Assembly: GCA_916610825.1 (NCBI GenBank)
Contig: OU744447.1
Location: forward strand, 20,491,563 to 20,555,562
Reading direction: 5' to 3'
DNA from: Haliclystus octoradiatus
Lineage: Eukaryota; Cnidaria; Staurozoa; Stauromedusae; Haliclystidae
Length of the DNA stretch: 64,000 nucleotides
This document shows positions 21,901 through 36,900 of this stretch, piece after piece. Within the stretch, counting starts at the first letter, position 1; every line of letters starts with the position of its first letter. Position numbers and translations under genes: made by a program. The notes under the pieces are model-generated. The model searched no databases. It was given only the letters and a program-made list of their open reading frames with translations, and had not been told where the DNA came from.

Positions 21901-24900
21901 ATAAGAAATTGACTTGAAATAATTTAGATCGTATTGAATCTGAGTGACCATTCAGGTTTGGTTGTAGGCCCAAGTCCCTAATGAAAAGCATTTTGTAAAC
22001 GAGGATTTATTAGGATCTTAAGTATCCAGTTTCCCTTTTAAATTTTTATCTTGGTCGTTATATTTTTAATTATTTTAATAGTATTGACGATGTTAACATT
22101 TTAAAGAAAGAACCTGACGCTATAATTAAGTTGCCTTTTAAAGATCAGGGCGCAAGTAATATAGTGAGAAGAGATATAAAATCTCTGTGTAATAAAATAA
22201 ATGTTAACATTTTATCTGTTTTTACCAGTCGAAAACTCGAAAGACGACTTGAGGGAACGTGAAGCCAAACCTGGACTTCTTTCGAAACATTTTTTAATCT
22301 ATCATTTCAAGTGTGGCTTGTGTAGTTCAAGCTATGTAGGATATACTAAACATCACCTACACCAAAGAATAGAAGAGCACAGCAGAAAGAGTTCAGCAAT
22401 TGGGAAACATATCCAACAACACAATCAGACAATAGACGATGTAATCGATGATTTTAAAGTTTTAAAACACTGCAGATTTTTAATAGGACTGTGTCATTTA
22501 CGAAATGCTTTTCATTAGGGACTTACAACCAAACCTGAATGGTTAATCAGATTTAATGCGATCTAATTTAAGTCAATTTTTTATTCTATTTTATCAAACA
22601 AAAAATTTTGTTTTTTTGTTTTACATATAGGTAACCTAGGAAATTCAAGTCATAAATTAGAAATAAATGAATTATTTATAGTATAAAAGTTAACTTGATA
22701 AAATAAAATTTCTTTTACACTTGAAAATGGTCACAGACGATGGCCGAAACGTCGAGTTTTACTAATAAAACACATTCAAAATTACTGTTGTCTTTGATTT
22801 TTGTTATCAAATGGTGATGATTTGATGATCCGTCCATATCCTAGCTGATACTTCAAAATTGCAAACATTTCCCTGACATAAATCCGCAAAGTGCAGAAAA
22901 ATAATTTTATAACATCAATTAATTAAAAATATAATTGTCAAGTCAGTCAGTATCTATTGCCGTATTTATCAAGGAATCCGATCCAGATTTGATCACAAGA
23001 CAATCTATCAGATCCGACAATGAAAAATTCAATCTGAATCCGACAAAAACCAAATCAGATTAGATCTGCAAACCTTTATTCGAACATGAACTGTTTTAAT
23101 TTTGTTTCTCTGGCATGACTATGAACCTGCAAAGTTTATAGTGTCTTTAAATAAGTATCCCAAATTCTTTCTTTTAATATCTTTTTGAAATCAACTAATT
23201 TCAATTTCATAATAGGAATGAATAAAAAATAAAGCCCTTTGAGAATTGCTGACCAGTTTGTTCCCAAAATTTCATTGCCTAGTGCTATTATATTAACATT
23301 AATTGATAACGATTACACATTATTTAGATTGTAAAAATGATATTATCAAATCCAAATTGGGTACAAGAAATAACATATACACCATATTTAAAATGTTCGC
23401 CAACTGCAAAATTCCTTGGTGGATTTTTCCCAGATGGAGTCGGATTGTCGCCTATGTCACCTCTTGAAGGTTAGTGCAGCTCTTCTGAAATAGAGAAAGA
23501 CATGCAATTTAAATAAGTGTGTTTTTGGTGGGTCAGATTTGTGTTACAGTAAGTTTTTGTGTAGTTTACAAATAGGCCTACAGTAGCCTACTATTTTGTT
23601 CTCACTTCTTCCTTTATTCTTCCCTTATCTACAAAGAATGTAGCTCAATCAAATATTCAATTTAGATAAAGCTCCCACTTATAATCAATATTTGTTTTTG
23701 TTTTATAATTAACATGCATGCAATAACTGCTTGTCCGCAATCAAAATTTTCACAATTAGATATTTTAACACATGAAAGAGAGTTTTTTACGCTAATAACT
23801 CTCCAAATTATCCTTCAAAATGTATGAAATTTGTTATCGTTAGAATCACCATGTTTTTATAAATGTTTTTATTTGGCTTGCATCTTTTCATTTTGTGGTC
23901 TTTGGGCTTTACGTCATAGCTTGCTCAAGAGTGATCTTCCCATGGATTTCCCCAATTCAGCTCTGCCCACATTATACCCAGCACCGTAGGTAACTCATTG
24001 CTAGTATGTATTGGCTTATATTCCAGACCATACAGATGTTCCTGATTTCCAGCAACATATGGAACCTTTCTATTCTCCTGAATGCTTTGAGAAAGCAAGA
24101 TGTGTTTGTCCTGACAATATGGATACAGATGAACTGAAAATGTTTAGTCAATTCAAAAAGTGAGTCAGTTAACATAGAATCAGTTTTATTTGTCAATTGA
24201 GGCCAATAGAAAATTAACTTAAAAGACTAAAATAATTCACTGATCCAGTTTGTGAATTCTGATACCTTTCACTATCTCTTTACTCTTTCCCCTGCATTAA
24301 ATATTTCAACTAAAAACAGCAATCATTCCATAAATTATTTATGAAATAAGTGGTACATGTTTCTCTTGTCTAAGAGACTGAATCTGAAAGATGCAGATTT
24401 GGATTAAATTCAAGTCCATACAGTACAAAATGATTGCAATGCCACCTTTTATAACGGATTAGAGACTGAATATGAAAGAGGCTGAATCTGAAAGATTCAG
24501 ATTTGGATTAAATTCAAGTGCATACAGTAGAAAATGATTGCAATGCCACCTTTTATAACGGATTACTGCCTATATAACGCACTGAATTTAACAGATGTTC
24601 TTGGTGAAATTTGGTATCTATCTTTCTTCTTATAAATAATCGGCTATAGCGGCACATCGCCTATAGCATAATTTTTGATATGATTTCAACCTTTAGAACT
24701 GGAACTATGAAAATTTATTATTGTTTCCTCATTTATTATCCCCTTTATGGCATCCCCATTCTCCACAGTTTACTGGTCTTCATATTGCATTCCCATAGTA
24801 ACTTTCATAGTCTACTTAGTCTGATATCCTACCTTTATATTCCGCTTTACAATTACACAGACGGGAGAAATATTAAACACGTTCGATTTTAATATCTACC

Positions 24901-27900
24901 AAGTTAACAATTTTTATCACAGACAAACTTTTATGTCTTTGTAACAAATACTTATACAGCTGGATTAAACTCCATTAACTCCAACTCTATTAACCCTGTT
25001 TCAGGATACAATCGGTTTATTTGGGAATCAGAAATCTAATTCTCACATTGTGGAACATAAATAACAAGGTATGTGAACCATCAATTAGTTTTTAAAATAC
25101 AATTTCAAAAAGCTGAAAAACATCAATTTTGGATCTAGCCGAACTTACAGGATGCTGTAACGCTTAGTATTTAGAGAGTTCTAAAGCTCCGTTAATTTTA
25201 TCCTTTTCCAAAAAAAGGTATATATAAATGAATATACAATACAAGGCACTGTTTTTGTTATTGTATCAAAGATTTTCAAGGATTTCCTCTCTTTTGGTTG
25301 AGAACAAACTCTCTTACATGATAAATTGTATTTGCTTTTTGTTATTTCTGCAGGAACCTCTTACTGTTAAAAAATGTGCTGAAAACTTAATTACTCGAGG
25401 TTTAACTCGCATCGTTCTCATTGAAAGGCATTTACCAGCAATCCTTGACTTTGTTACATTGAGATCATTAGTAAATTATGGTTGTCTTCCTATACCATCT
25501 TCACCTTTATTTCGAACGATTTCACTGAAGAAGGTTAGTTTTATTATTGGTGCAGATTTTTTCCACATAAGTGAGTTTTCATTTGTACAGTGAAACCTAC
25601 CTGTACATAACAGCCAGCTATCAGAGGTAGATAAGTTGACTACTATATGCATGTGACCTTTATATACAGGGTTGATTTAATAGAATATACTGTTTAACAT
25701 CGCAAGTTGGAGGGTTCACCAGGGTCCAACATAAGGTTCAGCCTTCTGGAAGCCTGGAGACATTTCATAATTTCTTTTGGATTGTTTGTTGAAGTTTGAC
25801 CAATAAATGATAAAAATATCAATTTTCTTCTGAAGTTGCTCTAGCCTTCCGGAATCTAAGATTCCAAGATTCCCTGTTTTGTCCGACCCTGAGTAAGACA
25901 GGTGGCCACTATATTATAGATGTGACCGTCATGACATTTTTGACTGTAATTCTTGTTAAATATAATGATAATGATACTGGTATGTTGATAATATGTTGAA
26001 AATTTTTGACAATGGTCAAAGGTGACATGCAACTTACATTTTATAGAAATAGTTTTTGGTTAATCTCTGGTTACAGACATGAGAAATTTCCTCCAATCTG
26101 CAGAAACCCCCCTTTTCTATCATATCAAAAACAAGGAAAACACTTATCTAGTTAATATTGTTTTGATAGGTTTTCAAGGGTTTCTCCATTTTGTCTGAAA
26201 TTTATTCTCATGCATGAGTAAACGAGAGAATATCATCTGGAAAAATTATTGCACTTAAATGAGTTACTCTATGGTACTGTATCTGCTAAATGTAAATATG
26301 ACATGCAAATACCATACATAATAAACTTTCTTGGAACAGATTCTATAACAATATTATTCCAAAACATTATTTTCAAATGAAAATACCATGTAAAAGATTG
26401 TGTATTTTACTCAGTTTTCACTTCATGAATTACAATTTACAGTAATCAGTTTTTCATTAATTCTTTTCATCTTTTTTATTTTGTGTTTTATTTTTTGTTT
26501 TGTTTTATTTTCTGAAGCAATCGATTGTTGTTGTTGGTTCTGGTATTTCTGGATTGTCTGCTGCACGAATGCTCAAAGCGGCTGGTTTTCAGGTTTGCAA
26601 ATTAAATATAAATGTATGCAATCTATTAAGCAAATGCAATGTATGCAAAGTATAAATGTGTTTAGTTTTCCTCTCATTAACATTAGATTAAACAACACTG
26701 AACAATAATAATGTGATAGTAATTGTGACCCATTTTCGATAGTGACATTTTGCTTAGTGAAGTTTCTATTTATCTGCAATCTTGTTTTGAGAGTTGAAGT
26801 GGCAGTATTAACTTGAACAGGTTAGATGGTACATATCTCAAAAACATAATATAGAGAATATGAAGATGTCACCTGTTGGGTTCTATGGCATGGTAGTATA
26901 TATAATTACTAGGATGGGTTTGGATTATCAAACTCGCTGCTTGTACGTTTTGACACAAAAATATTTTTTTTTATTCGCATCTCTGAGTTCACCCTACTTC
27001 AGCTTACAAGGTTTTATTTACTTCCACTACTTTTAATTAATCTTTGTTTGTTTCATGTGTTGCTTTAGGTTACTGTTCTTGAAGCTAAGGATCGTTTTGG
27101 TGGTCGTATTGAAGATGATATGTCTCTCGGTGTAGCAATTGGCAGGGGTGCACAAATCATTACGGGGTGTCAAAATAATCCTATTGTTGCAATGCTACAA
27201 CAGGTACTTCTAATTTTGATGGTACAACTTGCTACCTAGTGGTTGTCTTTAGTCAGTACAATCAATCAGAGCAGTACCAGTAACTGTGTGAAGTGATAGG
27301 AGTTGGTCCTGAAAATCACCATGTTAAATTTAGGATTTTTATATTGATGATGCCCAGCTATATAGTAAAAGCAATAATACGGTCCTCTTGGCAAGGAAGT
27401 TCAGGAAAATAGAAATTTCAAATGTCAATGTTTCTTAAATCAGTGAAGTCAGTGTGAATTCAGTTGTTGACAAATTCAGTCAGTATAAACTCATTCATTA
27501 GTTTGGTATTGAAATGTCAAATTGTTATTCTCTTAGTTGAATTATCCAGTTCGTCTTCTTGGTAGTAAATGTGATTTACTGATGTCTGATGGTACAAAAG
27601 CGCCGTTGGAGGAAGACAAACATGTTGAAAAGAATTTTGATAAAATATTAGATTCACTTCAAGAAGTTAAAGATGCATCTTATCGAAATGAAAATGATGA
27701 TGTTAGTTTAGAAGGTTAGTGTTCAAAATATCAAAATATCACATGCTTTGTGATCCATTGTAGCCTATACAGTTTAAGCCGGTTAGATTACTGATAATTG
27801 CAACTCCAGTTAAATGAAATGAAAATGGTTTGCAATTATGACTGCACTTAACCGGGTTACACTGTAGTTTCTATATAATTTATCATATTATAATACAAAT

Positions 27901-30900
27901 GTTTATGTAAAAATATTGACTTTTCAAGCATGGAAGCTACATTTAATTCAATTTTGCATTACAAAACTTCAATGTTCTTTCAGATTTTAAAATATTAAAT
28001 AAGATCTGAGAGAATTTTATTTCATCAAAACAATATTTGTCGTTGCGAGATAATCTGCAAACATATTGAAGATCTAAAAACATTAGTTTAGGATTTGAAT
28101 TGGTTTAGGATGGCCGCATACGACAAACAGGGACATCCTTATTATGAGGGTATTGGGGGAGTGACACCCCCCTCTGGCGACTTGGTCAGTCTGCAAATCT
28201 TCCTTGAAATGTCTCCAGTCGGCAGAAGTATTTCGAAGATGGCTTTAGGTCAATGTACAATTTAAACACCCTTGGCAAACCGTGGTGTAGCAGATTCAAC
28301 TCCAGATATCACACCTTGACTTGCTTCCAATTTACAGCTACATATCCAGATCGGACTCCGATGAAGTCGACAAATTTATTGCTCCCCCTCAAAAAACATT
28401 TGTCAGGCCGGCCCTGATCTCAAAACAGATGTAGGGTAGTGGTGGCTAATGTCTAGGTTATGTACCATACTTTGATGATACCGACTTATTTCTGTAAAAT
28501 AAAAACATGAAAATGGGATTGTACACCAAAGCAAAAGAGGTGTACGAATTTGTTTTTGTTTGAATCGTCATCTCTTGTACTTAAAAAGAGTTATTATTCC
28601 ATATTAGGAAGATTTTTTACTGAAAATTATAAAATGATTATTTATCAACATGCAGTTCATGTTAATAAAACATCTTGAATATATTATTTATTATTCTCCA
28701 GTATACCATACCGGTATATCATTTCCAAGGATACTGTGTCATCTGAACCTTAAACCTTGCATGATATTCAAAATAACCATGTTTTTAAAAATGAAATATT
28801 TTTCTTAGATGCCATCAACTCTCGAATATCAGAACATGAAACCGCGACTGGTACATCTTTTACATCGGTATAATCAATGATTACTGTAATTAAGTATTAG
28901 TACTGTATAGTATTTTGTAATTGTAATATTATTTAGTGAAGTAGCAATTGCCATACTATCATCGTTAAGTTGGACTTCCTATTTTATTTCTATTAAAATA
29001 TCTTTTTCCATCTTCTGCTATTATCTTCTATTTGGTCACAAATGACTTTATCCTGCTAAACTTATTGCTTTTAGAGGCGCAATGGGTCAACATATCTCTA
29101 ACAACATTATCCCATTGTGGTCTCATATCAGCCCCTAATTTTTGTAAAACACAAATTTTCATAGCTTGGACTCATCTGTCATCGTAGCTATACTTACTGC
29201 ATATTCATTTTTCATCTGTATATTTTTAAAGCTTGTTGAATTGTGTTTTAATGTTTTAGACAGAAAAAACATTATTTCAGTTCCATCTTGGTAACCTTGA
29301 GTTTGGGTATGGTACATATCTTGGTAAAGTATCTGGTTTTAACTGGAATCAAAACGAAGAAATGCCGCAATTTAGTGGTAAACATGCCTGGGTGTCATGT
29401 GGATATTCAAAAATTATAGAATTCTTAGCAGAAGGTTTAGACATCCACCTCAGCTCACCGGTAAATCCTTACTAACCTATTTTTATTATTTTTGTCTACA
29501 TCTACTATGATGACTAATATTCTACAGTTGTATTACAAAATTTTGTGTAGTATCACTTTATCAATACAGATTTGAGGTGTGTCCCTATTCTATCTACTGG
29601 CTTTGCTATGAAGCAATGTGCTACTGCTCGTGATAGTTGGTGGGCTATTTTCACATAGGTTGGTAATGCCATCAACGCACAAATTTAAACTTCTTCATTG
29701 TGTTTTTAGGTTAAATCTGTAGCATACGGAGAAGAATCAGTTTGTCTAACAACAGACGGTCGCAGAGAATATAACTGTGATAAGGTAAACACAATAAAAA
29801 GTTTGAAAAACAAAATAAATGATGGGACTATTTGTATGTAGAAACGACAATAGACAATAGTCCCCAAATCACTCACATCTTCCATTTTCTTAATCATAAT
29901 CTGGTATGATAATAATAATAACTCTTTAAATTGTTGGAAATGGGAAGAAAAGTTCAATAACAGAGATGAATCAGCTCATGTATAAGATTGTCAAAGCAAC
30001 AATTTGACAAGATTTCTGATATGGTAAACGGTTGAGTGCCATTGCATGGCACGTGGTCTTCATATATAAAATATTTATACTTAAGTTTCTGTGCCAGTTC
30101 CACATTTTCTATATGCACTTAATAGTAATATATGTAGACCCTACTACTTACTATTATCAAACCATGGTTGTCATAATTGGTAAGCCTACTCTTTCGTAGC
30201 TATATGCAGATGTCTTCTTTTCAATCTATGTAGACTATCATAACTGTACCATTGGCAATTCTACAAAAGAAAAATCTAACATTTACACCAGAACTACCGC
30301 AATGGAAAAGTAATGCAATTGGTAATCTTGGAGCTGGTCTTATAGAAAAGGTAAGTTGATAATAATACTGTATATACAATTTACCATGTGATACAGTCAA
30401 TTCAAATATGCTCACAATGTAGTGGAGGAGTTTAAATGATAACACAACAGACTGCTTAACAGCTGCATTACATGCTGTAATTTTCATTGTAATCCTTCTA
30501 GCTTACTTCCCTCAAAAATAAAATGTGAAATAGTCAAATGAAGGAAAGAAAATGCAAAGGAAACTATTGAATGCCTTCTAATTTTCCATTTTCAATTTAA
30601 TTTGATTTTGATTTTCAATAGCTCTATTCAAAATGCTAGCAAATTAAAGGCAAGCCTGACACCACCATTCACCAACTAGCTCCAGTCCAAGTCAGTGGAA
30701 TTTGCAATCTCCCTAAAATACTTAACGTTCTAGCTTTCTATAGGAAATTCCATAGGAAAGGGTGGATGTGAAAATTGAGAAAGAGCATTATTTCAGAGTA
30801 GACAATGGTGTAACTTTCAAACAATGCAGCTGGAAAACGATTAAGCATCTCACAGCATTCAAGCATGGCAACTAACAATAGCCATCATGGTACCTCACTA

Positions 30901-33900
30901 ACTTCAAGCTAGCAAGCATTTCAGCTTTAACAGTTAAGCATAACACAACTTTCAATCGTGGCAGCTGACGATATTATAGCATAGTAAGGTAGCAGGATCA
31001 ATCAATAAGCAATGCTAGCGAGAAATTCAAACTTGAGCAAGTTGGATCCACAACTAAGGAGTAAACTGGCAATCAAGGAATGACGTTAACACCATATTCT
31101 ATTATGGATCTAGGAACACACAAAGTCAAATGTTATTTAAGTGTACATTTTTATCTTCAAAATGATGTTTCTTTTTGAGAATACATTTCCTCTTCGTACT
31201 AGAACTTCAATGTTGGTTTAAGCAGTCAAACTGTAAGGAATATCCTCACGGAACAAAACTTTGTCATCTGCAATAATATGTAATCTGTTGTAATAATCCA
31301 AATAGTTCATGTTATGGTGTAATATCAATATGTAATATCAAGTATATCGTCTATGTAAAACCCGCCTGTCTAGAGTGGTCAATTTTTTGAGTGCACGTCA
31401 TGTTGTCTAAAATGCACATTGACAAAAGTGTACATCAACGAAAACTCATGAAAATATTTTTGTCAATGTGCAGTTTCATTGAAGTGCAGTTGCGACAATG
31501 TGCATTTTTGTCGATTTGCACTCGCCACAACGAAGTGCATATGCAGTTTCGATGTTGTGCATTTTCAACGATCTGCGTGTGCTGAACTCACTTCTCAAGC
31601 TATCATTGCTGATTTCTATAGGCTTTTCTTTAACAACCAATTTCAAATTGAAAATCACATGTAATGCATACTGGTGAACAGACAGCTTAACTCATAGTGG
31701 CTACGAAACAAATAACAGTCACACACTCACTTATTGCTACCATATATGTCTGTCACGTATATCTAGATTATAGAATGCAGACATGCAAATTTTCATAATT
31801 TGAGCAATTTTTAGATTGCATCTGTTTGTTACTTTTCATTTTGTAGGTTGCAATGAGATTTTCAACTAATTTCTGGCATGAAAAGATTGGTGAAGCAGAT
31901 TTCTTTGGTTGTACTTCAGATTCATCAGATACACGTGGCATGTTCTCACATTTCTATGATGCATCAAATGAGGTTTACTTTAATTAAAAACATTGGTATT
32001 ACATTATTTAATATAGATCTGTTGAATGCATATGACAAAGTTCCTTTCATCAACATCAACGGTTTAGCCATTGTACGCTTCTTCTGAGGTTTTTATTTGC
32101 CCCCTTGTTGCCAATTGTGTATGCCTGGTTGATTATACATTACAATAAATTACATTACATTTTTATTTATATATGGGTAGCCTGAATGCTGAAATATTCT
32201 TTAACTGAAATTATCAATAATGATAGTAGATAAACCGTTGCCTTAACCTTTAATAATTCATGAATTGGTCAAATCATATTCCCAAACAACCTATTTGTGT
32301 GGGCTGTAGATTCATTCACTGGTAAAAGATTTATTAAGACATCACCTATGAAAATCTTCAATGGTAGAAGAGAAAAGGAATTGCCTTTACTTTTTAGACG
32401 TAGCGTTTGCACAAAATATTCTTTACAGTGAAACCTGTTTATAACAGCTCATATGAGAGCTAAATGACGACGGAAGTGCCTTTTATATACATGATTGATT
32501 CAATACAAAGTACTGTTTTAAACAACATTGTTACAGTAACCACTATATACTGATGACCGCTGTACAGAGGTGACCGTTATAACAGGCTTGACTGTGATTG
32601 ATTAAGTATGAAAACTTCGGAAATATCATCAAAGATTTTTTAATGTAGCAATAAATATTTGACCTTCCTCTATAATGGCCTATGCTGCTGTGTTCGTGTT
32701 TTTTTCAATGTGTATTCTAATTTACACTATATTCGGCAACGTTGTTATTCCCACTTTAAGTATTTGTGTAATACGCGCGCATGTTCACTACCTGAGTTGA
32801 GCGACCGTTCTTCAATGGTTGTTTAATACAGGTGTCTTTCATTAATATGTGCCTTGACAAAATAACTTTTCATATACATTTGAAGTTAACTTGTTTCATT
32901 CTATTTAGGATTTCCACGTGTTGATGACCGTAGTGGCTGGTAAGGCCGTAGAGAAACTTGCTAATTTAAAACAGGATGAAATTGTTGGAAAAGCGATGAC
33001 TCTCTTACGCCGATTATTCCATGAAAAGGTTTGTTTCTAAAAAAACCGCTCTGTAGATATTTTTATACGTCACAAGTTGTATTTTATAAGTCACGAGACG
33101 GTATGTTATCAAAAATCCATCAGCGATAGTGTATGAAACTCAAATGTTCTATCGAGTGAATAGTTCGATTATCATCACTCAGATCTAAATAGCTTTAGTA
33201 ATGTCAACGGAACAAAAATATTGAAAGATCCGCAATGAATCTCCGTTCTACAATTTTTAAAGATTTGATAAGAATGAATGTCGCACGAATTTATTGGAGG
33301 GGATGTATATGTAAACATCAGCGTTTGATGCCCTGCGGTTCATGGAGTACATACAACGTCATCATCACTTGACTGATACCAGGAGAACAAACACAAATGA
33401 GTTCTGAATGTTTAGAGGACTTTATCACGAATAAATGGCTTTCCTGTGATATTTTGATGGCTTCAAGTAAACATAGCTCAATCACTGTCTAGATACTTTC
33501 TCTGCAAAATCTAGATTTAATTGAAATCATTTTAAGCTGTGATAATTACTGAACACATGCCAACATATTATTCGCTGTTATGTTATCCGCATTTTGTTAT
33601 CAAATCAGCTCTAATAGTCACACTGTATGTAGCAGCCACCTGTCTATAGTGGTCATGCTGGTACAGTAACTCTTACAATGTTTAAATGATGTCGAATTTA
33701 TAATCTTGTGTGTCGTGTAAAGTTGTTATGTTCCATATACGTACTTCAATGCATTGTAAAACCTTTATTTTTAGGACGTCCCTGACCCTATAAGTTCTGT
33801 TGCTACATCTTGGGGCTCAGACCCTCACATCTCGATGTCATATTCTTACATTCCTGTATATTCGAATGGACAGCATTACGAGGCCATGGCAAAATGTGTG

Positions 33901-36900
33901 GCTGAGAAAGTTTACTTTGCGGGAGAGGTATTTACGTCTTGTACAGTAGCCATAGTTTTTTTCATTAGCTTCTTTCGTCTTTCTTTCATTGTTAAGGGAA
34001 TATTGTGGCGAGTGAGACCTAGTATGGTGAGACCCACTAACGTCACTAGCAGAATCCGTCTGACCATATTGAATTCTGCTATCTACTACAAGATATAAAT
34101 CATAAAAAATCCTTCACGTTTTCCAAACGAATTTCAGGAATTTCAAATTCTCAAGTGAATTTCAGGATTTCCAAATTATTTTCAGAGATCTCCAAGTCAA
34201 TTTCAAATTCAATTCCAGGCATTCTCGAGTCAATTTCAGAACTTTCGAAGTCAATTTCAGAGTTTTCCAATTCGATTTCAGCATTTTCCAAATGAGTTTC
34301 AGACAGATAATTACTTTACAGACAACCCTGTCAATCATGAAGTTAATGATATCTATGCTCGAATGCTGGCAGAGCGAGCATACTTAATATGAAAATGTCT
34401 GAAATTAAGTTGGAAATTTCTATTAGGAAATTTCTGAAATTCATTTGGAAAAGGACGGTGTAGTCAGGATTGCGCAAGATCAGTAAGACGTGAATAAGAT
34501 GTGGTTGTAAATATCATCCACCTGCAGTCGTTTTCATCAATCGATTTGTTTTACAATTTAGAAAGAAAAAGCAGGTGAAAAGTTAGCTTTTCTTAGAATT
34601 ATTTTATAAATAAACTTGTGTTAAACATTTCCAAAAATCTATATTTCAATGCTCAACAAATACAATTGATTCTAACGACCTAGGCTGCAGAAAATGTTAT
34701 TGTTATTAATTGAAAAATGCAAAAGAGAAGTCATCAAATTTTAATTAAGTGATACTAAATATTATTTTGTTTAGTGTTATGACAACAGTTCAAATGATTG
34801 TTAAATATTATTAAGCAACATCTTGTCGTCAAGGCTACTATTTCCGTCAAAAAATGAATTCTATGGTTACCAATTTGACCCATTTACTTTAAAATATAAT
34901 TTATCGTACATTGTTTGTTTAGAGTTTGAATTGAGGTGATTAAATTTTTATGAGTTAACAGATTTTCCTTATTAAAATAAATTGTTAAAATATTGTTATG
35001 GTTGGAATTTCAACAATTTCTTTATCAGCGTATGGCTGGCAAATCCGCACGAAATATGCTGTCATGTTTATTCGGGTCGTTTCACACAGTATTCGAAAAC
35101 ATGCAGAAATGTGTCACTACGAAGTCATGGGCTTTATTAAAATTGTTCGCGTCATCCAGGATATTTAGTTAAGATTAATGTCACCAAAAATGACTTTTTT
35201 ATCTTCACTCACACACATTCTGAATTTAAATAAAGCGAGGTGCCCGGGGGTAACTTCCATTGCGCTTCGATGGGGTCGTTCAAATGGAACTTTGGCAGAA
35301 TGACCATAAAAAATTTCCACATGATGAAAAAGATACCCCAAATATATTTTTATGAATGACAGATTTAACCACAACAAAGTGAAAAAAGAAATATTCATAG
35401 GCAGAATTTGTTTTGCAGGATGAAAAAATTGCAAAAGCGTCAAAAGGATACCGCAAAACATTTTCATGACTAAGCATACCCTAAAAATTATTTCTGGATT
35501 TTGAAAAAGGTACCCTTTAATATTTGAACGTCCCCGTATACCAAAAGTATGGAAGTTACCCCCCGGGGCGAAGTGCAATGAAATGTATACCTAATTAATT
35601 TTATATCGACCTATATCATTTTGTATGTATATAAGGTTTTAATTTTAATGTCTAATTTAAATTAAATACAGATGTCGAACTCCTGTTGAACTAGCTTTAT
35701 GGTCAAGTCAATCCCTTGTTTGCTTAATTAGTGGTACTGTTAAAGTCATGATGAATGAAGGCTAATTTTGGCCAGAAACAAGTATTACATCATCCAAACT
35801 TTCAAACTCCTCATTATGATGATGATGATTCACGATCCAAAATCTGCGACGAACTTTTCGGCGTGCAATCATATTCAGGACGTTGCTTGTTGACGGGAAG
35901 CGTTCAAACGTAATCAACGTCAATTTGAAACGTTCGATTAAACCTAACCCTTGATTACTTTTTCTTCACAAATGTTTAATGTTCAAAACAAATATTTTCA
36001 GGTACACTTCATATAAAAGGCCTTGTGCAACAAACATAATCGTTTTACATGTGCACGCAGGCATCTCTTTTTTAAGTTAATTTATACATATATATATTTC
36101 ATTTTGTTGCGCCATAAAAGTAAAATATATACAACAAGGTATGCAGGGTACATAACAAGTAGGCATCCAATTGCTGCAACCAAAAACTAAAATTAAATTA
36201 AAAGGCACATACAAAAGTCTTTGTATACTTGCAGTAAAAATATATTATTAATACTCGGATGAAACATCTGTATTGCTTTGTGATTTGATACGTTGAAGTT
36301 TATCTACATGAATAGCCAACAATTTCAACCATTTGAAACAGATCCGATATATGAAAAGGTATCTGGAAGTTGTTAAGATACAAAGGGGTAGATCTATGAT
36401 TATACTGCAATGCGATCTTGTACCCGTAGACGATGTTGCAATTATACTGGTTACCTTATATATATGGAGTATATTCTATTCAGTATAGCATGCACTTCTG
36501 TAAACCCGTTTTTTGACTATCAATCTTGTTAAGCCCCGGCCAAATGAAGCCAACATTCTCACAACATTTGATCAAATTTCGCATCAATGTTGTGAAAAAG
36601 CTGGCAAAATGTTGGCTTCATTTGGCCGGGACTTTACATTAATCTAATAAAATATAAAGAAAGAAAAAATGGTTGTAGATAGAGATAGCGGCAGACAAGT
36701 TCATGTTTCTGGCCATTAGCCTTCATCAGTACTGCTCAGTGAGTGAACAATTAAGGGACTGACTTCGGTATATACCTAAGTCAAGATGAGTTAGTCAATG
36801 TAGTGAAAGATTCATCACATGAAAAAAACATCTGTGTCATACCAGAGTGCTCAAACTACCGAAGTAGTGTGCAATGCATAGAGATATAGAATATATAGAG

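Noticed and set aside
31391..31664. Overlapping small ORFs on both strands
   Set aside because: They arise from the GTGCA-type short repeat and show no splice or homology support.
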